DNA of 64,000 bases from Blasia pusilla (GCA_050084515.1 CM114271.1:15500001-15564000), one strand, 5' to 3'. Counted from the stretch's first letter, positions 24,301-36,646 are shown. Numbers and translations are program-made. Notes: generated from the sequence alone by a model not told the origin.

Positions 24301-24858
24301 GATGATTATTCAATGGCATAAATAGACTGTGTAACGGAGAGTGGGTTTCACTTCAGTTACTCAAGGTTGAATGTGGGTTGAGGTGATTGAAGAATGTAGA
24401 AAACTGGTTCTGCTCTGCTCTCATAAAGCTATAGTGCTCGCACTGCCCCGTCTCACTGTGAAAAAACATACGTAACAGGATAGGGGCTCAAGAGGGAAAT
24501 AGGGATATGTCTATGGAAACCGGTAAGTATACGTTGTCTCGGTCTCTCGAAAGTATGATGGGTACCTGGAAGAGCGACGCGGCGGCTGAAAGTTCAGATT
24601 CTTTATCCTGTTAAGTTTACTTTTAGCTCTAATCGCTGATTCTACGTGCTTGTTGGTCCTGCACTTCGACATTTGCTGGGAAAGATCCAGCAGACCCAGC
24701 TCCGACATACGCCTCCTGTTTCGTTCCACCCGATCATTCCTCTCTTTCTCGTATGCAATCTGCTGCTCCAGCTCCTGCGCCGACAGGGTATCATTTTCTG
24801 CAACGGCAGACGGATCTTCGTTTCCTCCGTCACCGTCTCTCTTCCTCTTCCCCATCAT
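21395..24858 (-). CDS. CDCA7-like zf-4CXXC_R1 zinc-finger protein, five exons
   Basis: Exons (5' to 3'): 24566-24858, 23663-23896, 23214-23297, 22429-22558, 21395-22168. All junctions are GT-AG and phases match, giving about 504 residues. Residues near 35-60 carry the plant-type helix (YEKERNDRVERNRRRMSELG), then RRSSR at 94-98. The zinc finger spans about 169-262: TCHQCRQKT, WCSSC, GQFCGDC, RYGENVL, CPVCRGICNCSLC, GWRPTG and EGYKSVAHYL. It has eleven Cys (172, 175, 186, 189, 197, 200, 220, 223, 227, 229, 232). The C-terminal 240 residues are polar, with an SDSESD acidic motif and KRRRP. In animals CDCA7 binds DNA and works with the HELLS remodeller in DNA methylation upkeep. A role here is inferred from family only. 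The start could instead be 24855 or 24921. Confidence 0.93.
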
Positions 24859-25085
24859 CTCCCCCAATTCTTTACAGTTCAGTCGCTTTCTCTCACCCAC
24901 GAATCGCAGCGCAGGCCTCACGAAGAATTTCTACTCCTACAAATGAGAGAGCGATGATCGCCTTCTCCCAGGAGCTGGGTGCCTAAGCAGCCAACGGACG
25001 CGCCGTAAGTTCTCTCTCCCGCAGGCATTCCCAGAGCTGTATGTTATACATACATTCGGGACGACCGCGGAGGACCAAAGACACT

Positions 25086-25093
25086 TTTCCCGG
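25086..25093. promoter_or_regulatory. Possible E2F-type site upstream of the CDCA7-like gene
   Basis: TTTCCCGG fits the loose E2F consensus WTTSSCSS and lies about 230 bases upstream of the start codon. S-phase expression is expected for CDCA7 relatives. A single degenerate 8-mer is weak evidence. Confidence 0.25.
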
Positions 25094-25186
25094 AGCGCGG
25101 AAGGATGCCGAACGGGCAGCAGAAACCGTTCGCAACGGCTACAATGTTTCCAGGTACGCCGTACATGTGAAGAATCCATATTTCAC

Positions 25187-25340
25187 GGTGGGTCGTGAAT
25201 TTGAGAAACGAGTCGGAAAGTCCAAATTATGGTTTCCATTCAAAACTAAGGGCCGGGTCCCATGGTGGGTCGTGAATTTGAGAAACGAGTCGGAAAGTCC
25301 AAATTATGGTTTCCATTCAAAACTAAGGGCCGGGTCCCAT
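25187..25340. repeat. Exact tandem duplication of 77 bp
   Basis: 25187-25263 and 25264-25340 appear identical. Each unit ends GGGCCGGGTCCCAT, which is the left terminus of the TIR element that follows. The duplication is therefore younger than, or linked to, that insertion. It lies about 330-480 bases upstream of the CDCA7-like start codon. Confidence 0.92.
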
Positions 25341-25665
25341 GGGCCAGCGTCGGGCACCGACGGTCCTTGTTAAAGTCGGTGATTTGCAAAGAGAGTCTTT
25401 GGTTTTGTCCGGCAGTCCTTGGTTTTCTTGCGCCCAAAAAAATTGGGCGCAAGAAATGATGTGCGTCCTCGCGACCTCCACAACCTGGTAGAAATTTGAA
25501 AAAACTCGTTCCAGTTCTAACCGTTTTTGTCGCTTCTTTTGTCGTATTCTCCCAACCGGTTGGAAGGAACCGGCTGGAAAGCCGCCGCCGGCGAGCAGTT
25601 CCAGCCGGCGGGTGGCTTCTTGGGGTCGCAAGCGACCCCAAGAAGTCGCCCATGCGACCCGGCCC
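25327..25665. mobile_element. TIR element with TAA target duplication (Harbinger-like MITE)
   Basis: About 339 bp. Left end GGGCCGGGTCCCATGGGC and right end GCCCATGCGACCCGGCCC are near-perfect inverted repeats. TAA flanks both sides (25324-25326, 25666-25668), matching the 3-bp TWA target duplication of PIF/Harbinger elements. Inside are two further hairpins: 25424-25437 with 25443-25456 (14-bp arms) and 25616-25629 with 25632-25645 (14-bp arms, 2-nt loop). No coding capacity was seen. The family assignment is inferred from termini only. Confidence 0.7.
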
Positions 25666-25949
25666 TAAGTGTGTGAGCCTTTGCACCCATTTGAGTTTTT
25701 AAACGTGGGTTCAAATGAATTTCTACCATAAGAGGTCGGCATTTTATGTCAATATAATGAAGAAGGGAATTTTTTACTAATAATATCAATCAATAATCAT
25801 TTGAATCGTTCATAATTATTGATCTCTTTTCTATCGACTAGTTCTTTCATATAGTTGATCAATTTTGGAAAATTTCACCTTGATTTCTGTGTAGGAGTCG
25901 TCTATGCTTCAATTAGAGCAGTAGAGAGTTTGAAATTATATTTTTTTGA

Positions 25950-28900
25950 GTGAAATCGTTCGTCATGGAGTATTCCTCATCATCAATCACAAGCGAGAAG
26001 CTAGATAAGCAGAATTACAATGTCTGGAAGTTTCGCATGAAACAATTTCTCATGGATCAAGAACTACGGGAGCTTGTCACATGTGATGAGGCCAAGCCAA
26101 AAAGTGACTCAACAGACTTGAATGTTTGCGTCATGAACAAACGCACAAGGCAAGTAATCCACTACATTTCAATAACAATCACTTCGCCAAAGATAGGTCA
26201 CTCAAGATGTTGATATTCCGAAGGAGGTCTGGGATGCATTGGAAAAGTTGTTCCAGACATCTACAAAGGCCAGAAAGCTTCAATTGAAACAAAAATTGAA
26301 CGAAATGAGGAAAGGATCACAGAGCATCAATGATTATATTTTGAGTATCAGACATATTGTTGATCAATTGAATAGCATTGGAGTGACAGTAGAAGATGGT
26401 AATATGATTTTGTTCACTCTTTAAGGCCTTCCAAAGGATTACAAGTCCTTTGAGACCTCTATCTCTGTGAGAGAGAAGTATCCAACCTTTCAAGAGATAC
26501 GCCTAGCTTGTAGCGGTAGCTCGTCTAGTCTCCAAGAGAATGCGATATTTGTAGGTTATGGATCAAACAGAGGTAGGGGTCGTGGCAGAAACTTCCGTGG
26601 TCGTGGTGGAAATCAAGCATATGGAGGAAGAGGCACTCAATATAACGTCACTCAATCAACTACAAACCAGTACTAGACACAATCACAAGGTGGTGATGGT
26701 GGAAACCGTATGGGTCAAGGTCAACAACAGAGGGTCCTTGGATCTTGCAATTACTGTGGGATAAAGGGTCACTATACAAAGTTTTGCTTCAAGAAGAAGA
26801 TAGATATGAGAATAGGAGCCTTACAGTAACAAAACTATGTGAAGCAACAACACCAAGAACAACAACATTCACAAACAAAGCATCTCTTGGTCATGACTCA
26901 TCATATGGGAGCAATGGTCAATAAAGACTCGACAACAGATTGGTACATTGACTCTGGTGCATCAAATCACATGACCATACAAGTTAAATGGTTCAGTGGT
27001 TTGGAGCTAGTGAAAAATCCTGCAATTGTGCTCATAGGAGATGGCACTCAACATCATATCACGTATACCGATAAAGTTTTAATAGCATCATATGATCTTT
27101 GTGCTCTTGGAAATATTTTCTATATTCCTACAATTCCAGGAAACTTGATCTCTATAGGACAGATAGTGTAACAGGGTTATCAAGTGAAGTTTAACGCAGA
27201 TGGTTATTTCATTGAAACAATGGATGAGTAGAATACGATAGCCAAAGGAACTAGATCAAGCAGAGTGTTCAAATTAGATACTTCTATGTTAGAGATTCAA
27301 ACAACAATGTATGGTCAACTCGGCCAACAAGTCACAAATCTAAATGTGTGGCATAAAAGAATTGGACATATGAATCGTCAAAGATTACATAGTCTTTCAT
27401 CATCTAATATAGTAATAGGACTCCCTAAATTAGCGAGTCTTGTTATGTTAGAGGTATGTCCTGCTTGCGAATTTGGAAAACAAGCTAGATTTCCTTTTCC
27501 AAAGCAAGGTAGAAGAGCATCCATGATATTGGAGTTGATCCACAATGATGTGTGGACAACATCACAACATAGCCTTAGTGGTTGCCAGTACTTTGTTTCA
27601 TTTATTGATGACTTCTCTAGGCATATATGGGTATACTTTCTGAAAGCCAAGTTAGAGCTATTCTCAGTGTTCCAAACATTCAGAGTTCTAGTAGAGAAGC
27701 AGACCGGAGAACACATTCTGAAATTGCGTTGTGATAGAGGAGGAGAGTATCTTTCAACAGAGTTTGATGACTATTTGCGTCAGAATGGTATCCAACGTCA
27801 AGTGACTTGCAGTTACACTCCACAACAAAAAGGAATGGCTGAGAGGAAGAATCGATATATTACTGAAGCGGCACGAGCTATGCTGAATGAGAAGAACATG
27901 CCTAAGGTGTATTGGGCAGAGGCTATAGCATGTGCAGTCTTCTTAATCAACCAAACTCCAACAGCATGAGTTCATGATAAAACTCCATTCAAAGTCTTTA
28001 CATGAAGTAAACCTGATTTTTCCTTCTTGAAAGTATTTGGCTGTATTTGTTATTCTCATGTTCCTTTTGAGAGACGTCAGAAATTAGACCCCAAGTTTAA
28101 AAGATATATCTTCATTGGCTATGTTGATGGAACTAAGGGGTATAAGTGCTACATTCCATCCTCTAGGCAACTTATTATTAGTTGTGATGTTGTCTTTGAT
28201 AAGCTAAAGTCATGGTATGCTCCATCTGAGCCTATTCCATCTCTAAACTCGTTTGTTGAGGGGGAGAATATGACTATAACCAACAGACATTGTCTTCAAC
28301 TTCCCCAAGTACTAGTGTATGATTACGAGAGGTCCTAGATTAATCAGTTAAATCTGTAAGTCCATGGACGGGAAGAGTACGTATTCAGTCTGTTGACACT
28401 AGTAAGAGCACAAGTCACGTGTTAGAGGCATCTATCTCTAAACAACAACTCCGTAGATCAAGTAGAGTTACACATCCAATTCATAGATTCATAAATAAAG
28501 GTTTCCTTATGACACATCATGCATATATGATGACTACCCTTCAAGAACAGGAGCCGAGTTGTTTTGAAGGAACTACAAGCAAAGTCGAGTGGATTGAAGC
28601 TATGGAGGAAGAGCTTGCTGCATTAAGACATCAACAAACATGAGAGCTGGTTGATATACCTTCTGGTAAGGAAGCTATTGGTTGCAAATGGATTTACAAA
28701 ATCAAGTGCAATCAAGTTGGTATAATTAACAGATACAAAGCGAGATTGGTGGCTAAGGGCTATGCACAACAATATGGTATCGATTATGAGAAAATATTTA
28801 GCCCTATTGCAAAGATGGCGACTACGAGAATAGTGGTTGCAGTTGTAGTAAGTAAAAAGTGGAGATTACATCAGATGGACGTTAAGAATGCCTTCTTGAA

Positions 28901-30400
28901 TGGAGATCTATACGAGGAGGTATATATGACTCAACCACTTGGATACGAGCATCCCAAGTTTCCATTTTGCGTATGGAGGTTGAAGAAAACTCTATACGGG
29001 CTTAAACAAGCTCCAAGAGCTTGGTATGGCAAGATTACATACGTCTTACAAGAGTTGGGTTTTAAGGTATGTGATTCTGACTCATCGTTATATGTCTTGA
29101 GAAGATAAGATCATACGGTTCTCATTGTGTTGTATGTTGACGATCTCCTGATTACTAGGAGTACTGAAAAAATGGTACAACAAGTCAAGCTTAAGTTACA
29201 AGCAAAACTTGATATGAAGGACTTGGGAGAACTCAAGTACTTCCTTGGTATTGAGTTTATCAAGGTTGGAGAGAGCATGCGGTTACTACAACAACAATAT
29301 GCTCTTCATATGCTTTCAAATTATGATATGACGGCTTGTAAGCCAATCTCTATACCATTGGACTAGAATATGAAGCTAAGAATGGATGAAGGAGATTTTC
29401 TTGCAAATTCTAATATGTACATACGTATGGATGGAAGTTTGATCTATCTAACTATAACCAGACCAGATTTGAGTTATATTGTTGCCTAGAAAGCGAGTTT
29501 TTGCAAGCACCTCAAAAACCTCACCTTAATATTGTGAGGAGGACTACGCGGTATGTGAAATTCTCTATTCAATTTGGGATTCAATTTGAACCTTCTCCGA
29601 GTTTTCAATTACAAGGATTCACAGATGCTGATTGGGCAAGAAGCGTGCCTGATCGACACTCCACATCTGGTTATTCATTTACTTTGGGAAGCGCAACTAT
29701 AAGTTGGGCTTGAAAGAAGCAACCTACAGTTGTTTTATCTTCAACAGAGGTTGAGTACAGAGGAGCAACCAATGCAGCATGTGAGGTGGTATGGCTTCAT
29801 CGATTACTTGTTAAGATTGATGTTAGTAACTTAAGACCTAGTGTAATATATGCATAAAATATTACTATGATCAAGCTTGCTAATAACCCTATGTTTCATG
29901 CTCGTACAAAGCATGTTGAGGTGCACTATCATTTTATCAGAGAGAAAGTGCTTTAGGAGAAATTGATCTTATGTATATATGTACAGATCAGAAAATTGCT
30001 AACATCTTTACAAAGGCACTGTCCAAAGATAAGTTTGAGATGTTTAGAAATGATTTAGCATTAGAGATATCGATATGAGCTTGAGGGGGAGTATTGAAGA
30101 TTGAGTTAGAGACAAGCTCACGAGACACATGAACTGCTACATTTGGTACTGACATGAAGTTGGTTAGTTAGTTAAGCGCGATTATCTGAACTAGGATTAA
30201 TTAATCACGGTTAGCCTAACCCGAGACTATGGGTAAGGTTAGGGTTAGGGTTTCTTGTACATACCCTATATAATTGAGAAGGGGACCAACCTCCACTTAT
30301 TCTCTCATTGCAAATTTCATTCTCCATGGTGGTGTGTGATTGTAAGAGCCGGTTCCAACCAATTATGCTTCTTTAGCAGTTTTCCATATCAATAATATTA
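25950..30400 (+). mobile_element. Degenerate Ty1/copia retrotransposon
   Basis: Gag and pol occur in copia order. Gag starts near 25964 (UBN2/DUF4219-like, LDKQNYNVWKFRMKQF). A zinc knuckle (CNYCGIKGHYTKFC) lies at 26746. Protease WYIDSGASNHM is at about 26941, GAG-pre-integrase NVWHKRIGHM at 27343, integrase from 27533 (IDDFSR, DRGGEY, GMAERKN), reverse transcriptase from 28746 (MDVKNAFLNG, LYVDDLL at 29127) and RNase H near 29615 (TDADWA). A purine tract GAGGGGGAG at 30083-30091 precedes the 3' LTR. At least ten stops and four frameshifts (about 26220, 28380, 29480, 29940) disable it. No 5' LTR or primer-binding site was found, so the left end is missing or rearranged. Confidence 0.93.
30092..30400 (+). 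repeat. Putative copia 3' LTR (partial)
   Basis: Begins TATTGAAG right after the polypurine tract. It contains a TATA-like CCTATATAATTG at about 30264 and a short AGGTTAGGGTTAGGGTTT run. The right boundary is not defined because no second LTR is available for comparison. Confidence 0.5.
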
Positions 30401-33400
30401 ATAAAAGACATCCATCTTATCCTTAAACACTCAAAACATCGACATGTGTAAATTTTACGAGCCCAATAAAATTCATGGAATCCTCCAACACGATACTAAA
30501 TAATCTCCAAAGTATGCAAGAATTGTATGCTCCACGCTTTATATAACCCACTAAAAACTCGGTAAGGGCTTGTGATGGTCTTGGCCTTGTTTTGGCATTT
30601 AGAGAATGTGGAGCTACTCATTTCCAAATCCTATATATTTTTACAAAAGGAAAGGCATAGGACGAGAAGTTTTATCTACACATAAAAGATGTTGTTGCAA
30701 TCGGTAATTGTGCTTAGACTCTACTTTTGTTTTGCATTCAACCTTCACACTATAATATATCTCAAGTAATAATATAATGTATATTTATGAATGCTAGTTT
30801 TTTATTCTTACATTTTCATGTTCTATATGGCATGTAAGAATAGGTATTCGGAAGAAAGCCCTACTACAAAAGAAAGCAGATTTTAAGGAGACTGCCACTA
30901 GACGTTCAAAATTTTTTTTTTCCATAAATTATAGTAGGGTTAGAATGGAAGAACTTCGCACCATATGATATGAGTTTCATTTGCCCTTAGTAATGATCAT
31001 ACATTTGACCTCCTCCAAAGCATCCCATCTAATCACTAGAATGAAACTTGCCCATTTGAATGGTGAGTTACTTGATTTCACTCCACCTACATTGACTAAT
31101 GACACTCCTCATGTTATGCCTTTATTGCTTGCTTTTGACACTACAAAGAGTGAGGCAACTTCATCTAATGCACCCATTGATCTCACTACATATGAACTTG
31201 ATTCTCTCAAAAGCTCACCAAGGACGAGCAAGTATGTCTAAGTTGACAAGTATTGCATTCCATTTACTTACCCCATATCTATTTTTTTCTTCAGACTCAT
31301 TTCATTCATCAAGATAAGAGTATGCATACTCACTACATTGTTTTATGTTGTAGATATTCTACATCAAAGAGTAACTAATATTTCGGCTATCTTCTATGAT
31401 ACAATATAAACCAACATCATAATTTTACTTCATGCATTAGATTTTTTTTATGCATAAACTTGCCTTGGGGCATTTTTGTTCATTACGTATATTAGAAATG
31501 AAATTTTCATCCATATTTTTTTTTCCCATCATTCTTTTCCATAACTACTTGCTTGTATATATTTTCCTCCCATTACCAAGATTGCTAAAACTTCACTAAA
31601 TGCTACACACAATTTCTTCATATATTCTGGTTTCCTCATCTTATCATCGCATGCTACTTCATATCTATCTCCTAGTATATATTACCTTTATTTCTAGTGC
31701 CTTGGTGCACTACTTACCATATTTTCTTATTTTCAAGCCCTTACTCATTGATCATTTCAAAGATTCTATTCGAAGATTATTCATTGACCCTATTCTGCTC
31801 AATTCTCTCAAAGTTGTTATGCTCCTAAGATTTGCTTCTTGAGTTCATTCTTGCAAATAAGAACCAAGCTTCCATGTCAACGTCACAATATAATCAGCTC
31901 AGCTCTTCTTCACATAGAGCATTGAATACCCTACATCCTTATACTTCTGCAGCATCACCAACTGTATCAAATTCATGTGTATCTCTCAAGGTGTATGAAG
32001 GACTATTGTTCCAGTTGGATGAGCCACAAGATCAAGATAGCACCTTAGGATATCATGTCACAACTCTCAATGGCAAGATCCATTACACTTATAGGGAAGA
32101 CCACGATGGTTAATATTCAACTCACTTAATACAAAGCTAATATTACATAGGCAATTGAGTACTTCAAGGATTTCCTAAAACACAATGGTGGTCTTATACA
32201 CGACAATCCAAAATTAGAGATGCAATAAGCTCTCGTAGAATCGCTTCTTTGTACTTACATCTAATCAAGCTATATACTTAAATATATCATACTCATTGCC
32301 ACGAACAACAAGTAGTATTTATTCATATAGCTACTCTCAACATAACAAGATTCGTATCATGTTACTTCCACTTATACTATGTGAGCATAATCTCATAGCA
32401 AATTGTTTTTCTGCATATCATTATATATTTATAATGTGGCCAACAACCAACACTTTGATTATTTGCATTCATTATAGACTTGATTACTTCAAGCTTTAAC
32501 TTTTACAAAAATACAATGTTCATCATGTATGCATGTTTACTTCTACTCAATATACTATCATGGAAGGTTTTTTCATATGCCTATTCGCAACAAACCAATA
32601 CTCAATCCAGTCACTCTTGCACAATTACTATTATCATAAGCTCATTGTAGGTTTTTTTCTATGCATTTCCTTAGATATGTTATCCGGTCACCAACCAACA
32701 TTTAGGGCATTTTCATCCACTTTGAATTTGATTATTTTGGAATTTAGTTGACATCCTTTTCGCTTTTTTTTTTTGCTTGCAACAATAGTAGTCTTCTTTG
32801 CTATTTCATTAGCTTTATTGCAAAGTTTCTCCGATGACACGCATTTCATCAAATGGGCAAGTTTCCTACCATTATAGTACCAATACATTGTCTACTTCTT
32901 GTTACTACTTGAAAGCATAAATTGTTAGATCAATTGAGTCTACCTCTACCTATATATAGTTTGCTCCTCTCAACAAGCCCCATTCAGCCAAAGTCTCAAT
33001 TCTATTCTCAATTTTTTTATAAGAGACTCTAGCTAAAGCATTTGACTCACAACTCAAATCTCCCAATATTATGTTAACAAAAATCAAAATGTTCCTTCTA
33101 TCGTCCATCTGTTGCCACTTTTTACAAGTACATATGAAAATGAATCCATTAATTATCCCAACGCATAGCTTTACGAACTCCATACATTGAATTTACCAAA
33201 ACCATTATAGCTCAAAGTTTCTAAAAAATCCATTATTCTTTTGTAATAACCAAGTTCGGAAAAAGTTGATGTATAATAACTAGATGTATGTACGATCCTC
33301 ACTACTATAATGGTGCAACTAAACATTTGCAACACATAGTTTTTCCATCTCTTTTATCCATCTTACGCAACTTCTTGTCTACCCATAGTTACCACATCCA

Positions 33401-34560
33401 TTGTAACTATGGTTTACATCTACCATTTAAATTTACTTTATAACCTAGCTATCTTTCTCTAGATATCACACTGTGTAGTATACTATGGGCGTTAGCTCAC
33501 TTTGAGGACCTATCATCGAGTGCCACAAGATAATTCATGGAGCCATTCTAATTTTTTTTTGATTTTTTTTATATTGAGCTATAAGGGAATTTCTTCATAA
33601 TTAGATTAATGTATTAATTTTTCATTCTAACTAATTAATTAAAAAAATTTGATAAGGAGAAATCAATACTTAAATTAAATTGTATTTATATTATTTGAAT
33701 TATTTTCCCAATAGAATATTCCAAAGTCTCCCTCATGTTTATAATATTTTTTCCTTTTACAATTTAAATTATTTAAAAATATTTTGTGTAAAAAATATTA
33801 TTAAAAAATTATGTTTCAAATTTATTTTGGAGGGAAAATAATTTAATATTTTGGGAAAAAATTAAAATGGATAAAAATAGAGTGTTGGGTTGAAAATTAT
33901 TCTTCAAATTAATGAAAGATATTTTCTTTCTTCACCAATTTTAATTGAATTTGATTAGGAGATAAATTTAAACTCTACACTGGAAAACAATTTGATCAAA
34001 ATGAGTGATTTCTTTTCTTAATTGAGCGATGGAGACTGAAAAAAGAAACCATAAATTATTTTTCCCCAATTAATAACGGAAAAAATGAATCAAAAAATAA
34101 GGATGCACTATTTTAAAAAATTATCTTTACTCTTTTTAATCAAGTTTTCAAAGGTTAAATTCTATAGATTCAAGATGTGTCTAATAATTTTTCACAATAT
34201 CATTCTCCGATTTTTTTAGATGCCATACTAAGCACACTCCACGACGGAAATAGACGGGAAAAGGGGTGCATCCACCTCTTGGGCACCCCGTATTCAATCG
34301 GCTATAAATCTGTAAAAGAAGTTATGGATGTGACGTGGAGTACTATGACCTAAAATTTGAGACGCCCTCATAAAGTTTAGTAGTCTCATATCATTTGATT
34401 ATGCCCACTTTCGAGTTATTTACAAGATTTTATTTTAGTTTATTCGCATCCATACTATTATTTTTGGAATGGTGACGGTTTCGGCGCTAGACACACTTCT
34501 TCTTGAGCCTCAAAATTTTTGATGCGTGACATCATATTTCTATCATATAAAATATATTTT
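30401..34560. other. AT-rich repeat DNA, no gene recognised
   Basis: Plus-strand open frames at 30981-31241 and 31832-32113 encode Ser/Thr-rich peptides without domains. The phrase APIDLTTYEL resembles an EPIDLES-like phrase near 50580, hinting at one dispersed family. From about 33550 the DNA is very AT-rich with long A and T runs. Confidence 0.35.
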
Positions 34561-34580
34561 TAACAGATTACTTTCACAAA

Positions 34581-34609
34581 CCCGTGCATAGCATGGGCAC
34601 ATTTCTAGT
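34581..34609 (+). mobile_element. Helitron-like 3' terminus
   Basis: A short stem (CCCGTGC, 34581-34587, and GCATGGG, 34591-34597, with one wobble pair) is followed seven bases later by CTAG at 34605-34608 and then T. This is the hairpin plus CTRR and T arrangement of plant Helitron ends. The matching 5' TC end was not located. Confidence 0.55.
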
Positions 34610-34759
34610 ACAATTCTATAACAATCACCCGTCGAAGGGACGTCGCATGGACATCCTCTTCGTGGGCAACCCCAACTTACATGCCCTATTACACACTATT
34701 GTGGCAACATACTTGTTACATCCCTTCCAAATTTTCTTTAAGAGAATAAAATCCATTTA

Positions 34760-35310
34760 ACCTATATATCTATATAATAATTGGCGATCCCATATGCAAA
34801 TATGACAAGATAGTGAGATAATAGGACAAAATAGGAAATATGTAATTTAAAAATATTTTTCATTTTGAAATTTAAATATTATCTCCATTTTTTGAATCTT
34901 AAAAGAGTGATAGCATTTTACTTTTAAATAATACCTAACTCTCTTAAATGATTTCACTCCACCATAAAAGTTTGAACCATTTCCATTACGTGAAAATATT
35001 TCAAAGGGGACCACCAAGGTTACATTAGTTCGTTAACAGGGCCCTTAAGCGAATTCCTTCCATTTCTACTCTTCCAACCAAAAAAAAATCCACTAACTAA
35101 ATTAAAAGTTAATCTTAATTAACTAAATCATTTCCCTTTTCCATTATAATTCATTTTCCTTTCCCAAAATATGGAACATGAATTAACATGATTATTTTAA
35201 AAATATTATATTTTTCATTAAAAATTTTAATATAATTTCATCCATTTAATAATTGGAGACCTCATATGAATAATATATGAGATAATAGGAAAATATAGGC
35301 AACATGTTAG
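34760..35310. repeat. Dispersed AT-rich repeat family
   Basis: The segment beginning ATCTATATAATAATTGGCGA is echoed at about 35240 (TTTAATAATTGGAGACCTCA), both followed by GAGATAATAGG words. A related stretch with CTCCCCTAAATAGTTTCACC lies near 43873. The first copy start resembles Helitron 5' ends, but this is uncertain. Confidence 0.4.
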
Positions 35311-35822
35311 AATTTTATTGTTTGGGCCATATTAGATGGATAGAAATAGAGAGGTCCCAATCCCCTAAATAATTTTGCCCTTCCCTAAAATTTAAACAAA
35401 ATCTACTCCTTCTCCATTAAAATTTATTTTTTCTTTGCATCAAATGAGAAAATAACATTTTATTTTCTTAAATCACATAAGAGTAATAACACTTTGCATT
35501 TCTAAGTAATTCTTTTCCTCACTTAAAATTTAAATGATATCCCAATCCCCTAAGTAATTTTACCCTTCCATAAAATTTAAACAAAATCTACTCCTTCTCC
35601 ATTAAAATTTACTTTCCCTTTCCATCAAATTTGAATTAAGGCACAAATTCTAATTTTTTGGTTATTATCATAATTATTCCAATATTACTATTTATAATCA
35701 CCCATTATAATATTAAATAAATTAATAATTGATTAACTAATTTATTTTCCTATTCCACTCAAATCCCTATCCGTTTTCCCTCTCTATTTCTACCCATCTA
35801 ATATGGCCCAAACAATAAAATT
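35311..35822. mobile_element. Foldback element with 44-bp inverted termini
   Basis: Terminal inverted repeats at 35311-35354 and about 35779-35822 carry ATTGTTTGGGCCATATTAGA and its complement, with about one mismatch. The interior holds two direct copies of a sequence starting CCCAATCCCCTAA (about 35356 and 35541). There is no coding capacity. A target duplication is not obvious. Confidence 0.7.
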
Positions 35823-36202
35823 AAGAAGTCGACTCCAAGTGCAGAGCACGCAAAATGCAAGTTATTTTGTATGTTTCTCGACCATAGGATATAAGTTTTT
35901 AACGGTCCCATGTTAGCATCCGTGCTAATATTAATTCTCCCATTAATACGGAATAGAATAGTATCCACAGTGTTATTCCTAGCCTTCTTTAGCCGTGACC
36001 CGATTCTTCAGCCGTCTCCCGATTCGTGATCTCCAAAACCGAACGTTGGCAGTGTTCTTAGACCTTGGCAGCGCGTCGTGTTACTCGGGATTTCGCTTTG
36101 TTACTCCCTATCCCTACTGCAACGTTAATCCGAATCCGAATTCGATTCATTTTGTGTTAATCTGACTAATCCCCATGTATTGTATTTTCGTTGTAAAATT
36201 CA

Positions 36203-36212
36203 AAACCCTAAA
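36203..36212 (+). promoter_or_regulatory. Telo-box upstream of uL6c
   Basis: AAACCCTAAA matches the telo-box motif found in many plant ribosomal protein promoters. It is followed by GGGGCC and a TATATTATAA stretch (about 36223). It lies about 650 bases from the start codon, an unusual distance explained if later insertions (36337-36561 and the 54-bp repeats) have pushed it away. Confidence 0.35.
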
Positions 36213-36336
36213 AAGGGGCCGTTATATTATAACCCCACCCCTCTCTAGAGCCCCATATTGGTTTTCTTATCATTTTTGAGCATGCTAATAAAAAAATCAT
36301 GCTAACTAGTGTTTCTGATTATTTAACCCCAAACCC

Positions 36337-36561
36337 CACTAGGGATGTCAATTTACTACCTATCCGGAATCGTCCGGGGTAGGTCGGCCGGCCCGGAAAG
36401 TCACTGGGCTACTCCCGGAAGAGGAGAGGACGGCAATTTTGCGCTGGCCCGTTTATGTTAGCGACCGACCTTAAATCCACGGAATACCCGAGAAGAATTG
36501 CAAACGGGTTTTTACAAATACCCGGCTAAAGGGATCCGGGGACACTCAAACACCCCTACTG
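36337..36561. mobile_element. Possible hAT-like MITE upstream of uL6c
   Basis: The left end CACTAGGGATGT and right end ACACCCCTACTG are inverted with two mismatches, and the interior is GC-rich with GGCCGGCCCGG words. Such short termini suggest a hAT-type MITE. No clean 8-bp target duplication is visible, so the call is tentative. Confidence 0.4.
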
Positions 36562-36613
36562 TCCCCCCATCGGAGACGCCCTTGAGTGAACCACCGGGAA
36601 CGGGCAGGGTGCT

Positions 36614-36619
36614 CACGTG
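36614..36619. promoter_or_regulatory. G-box CACGTG near uL6c
   Basis: CACGTG lies about 250 bases upstream of the start codon. G-boxes are common in promoters of nuclear genes for plastid proteins. A single hexamer is weak evidence. Confidence 0.25.
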
Positions 36620-36646
36620 GCTAGCGCGACTCGTGCTGCTGCAGCG

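Noticed and set aside
25246-25686. 146- and 102-codon minus-strand frames
   Set aside because: They read through the TIR element and the tandem duplication. The peptides follow repeat structure and have no motif.
25690-25949. Candidate 5' LTR of the copia element
   Set aside because: No similarity to the 3' LTR region at 30092-30400 and no primer-binding site of the usual TGGTATCAGAGC type.
30235-30254. Telomere-like TTAGGGTTAGGG run
   Set aside because: Only two to three units inside the copia 3' LTR; not a telomere or an interstitial array.
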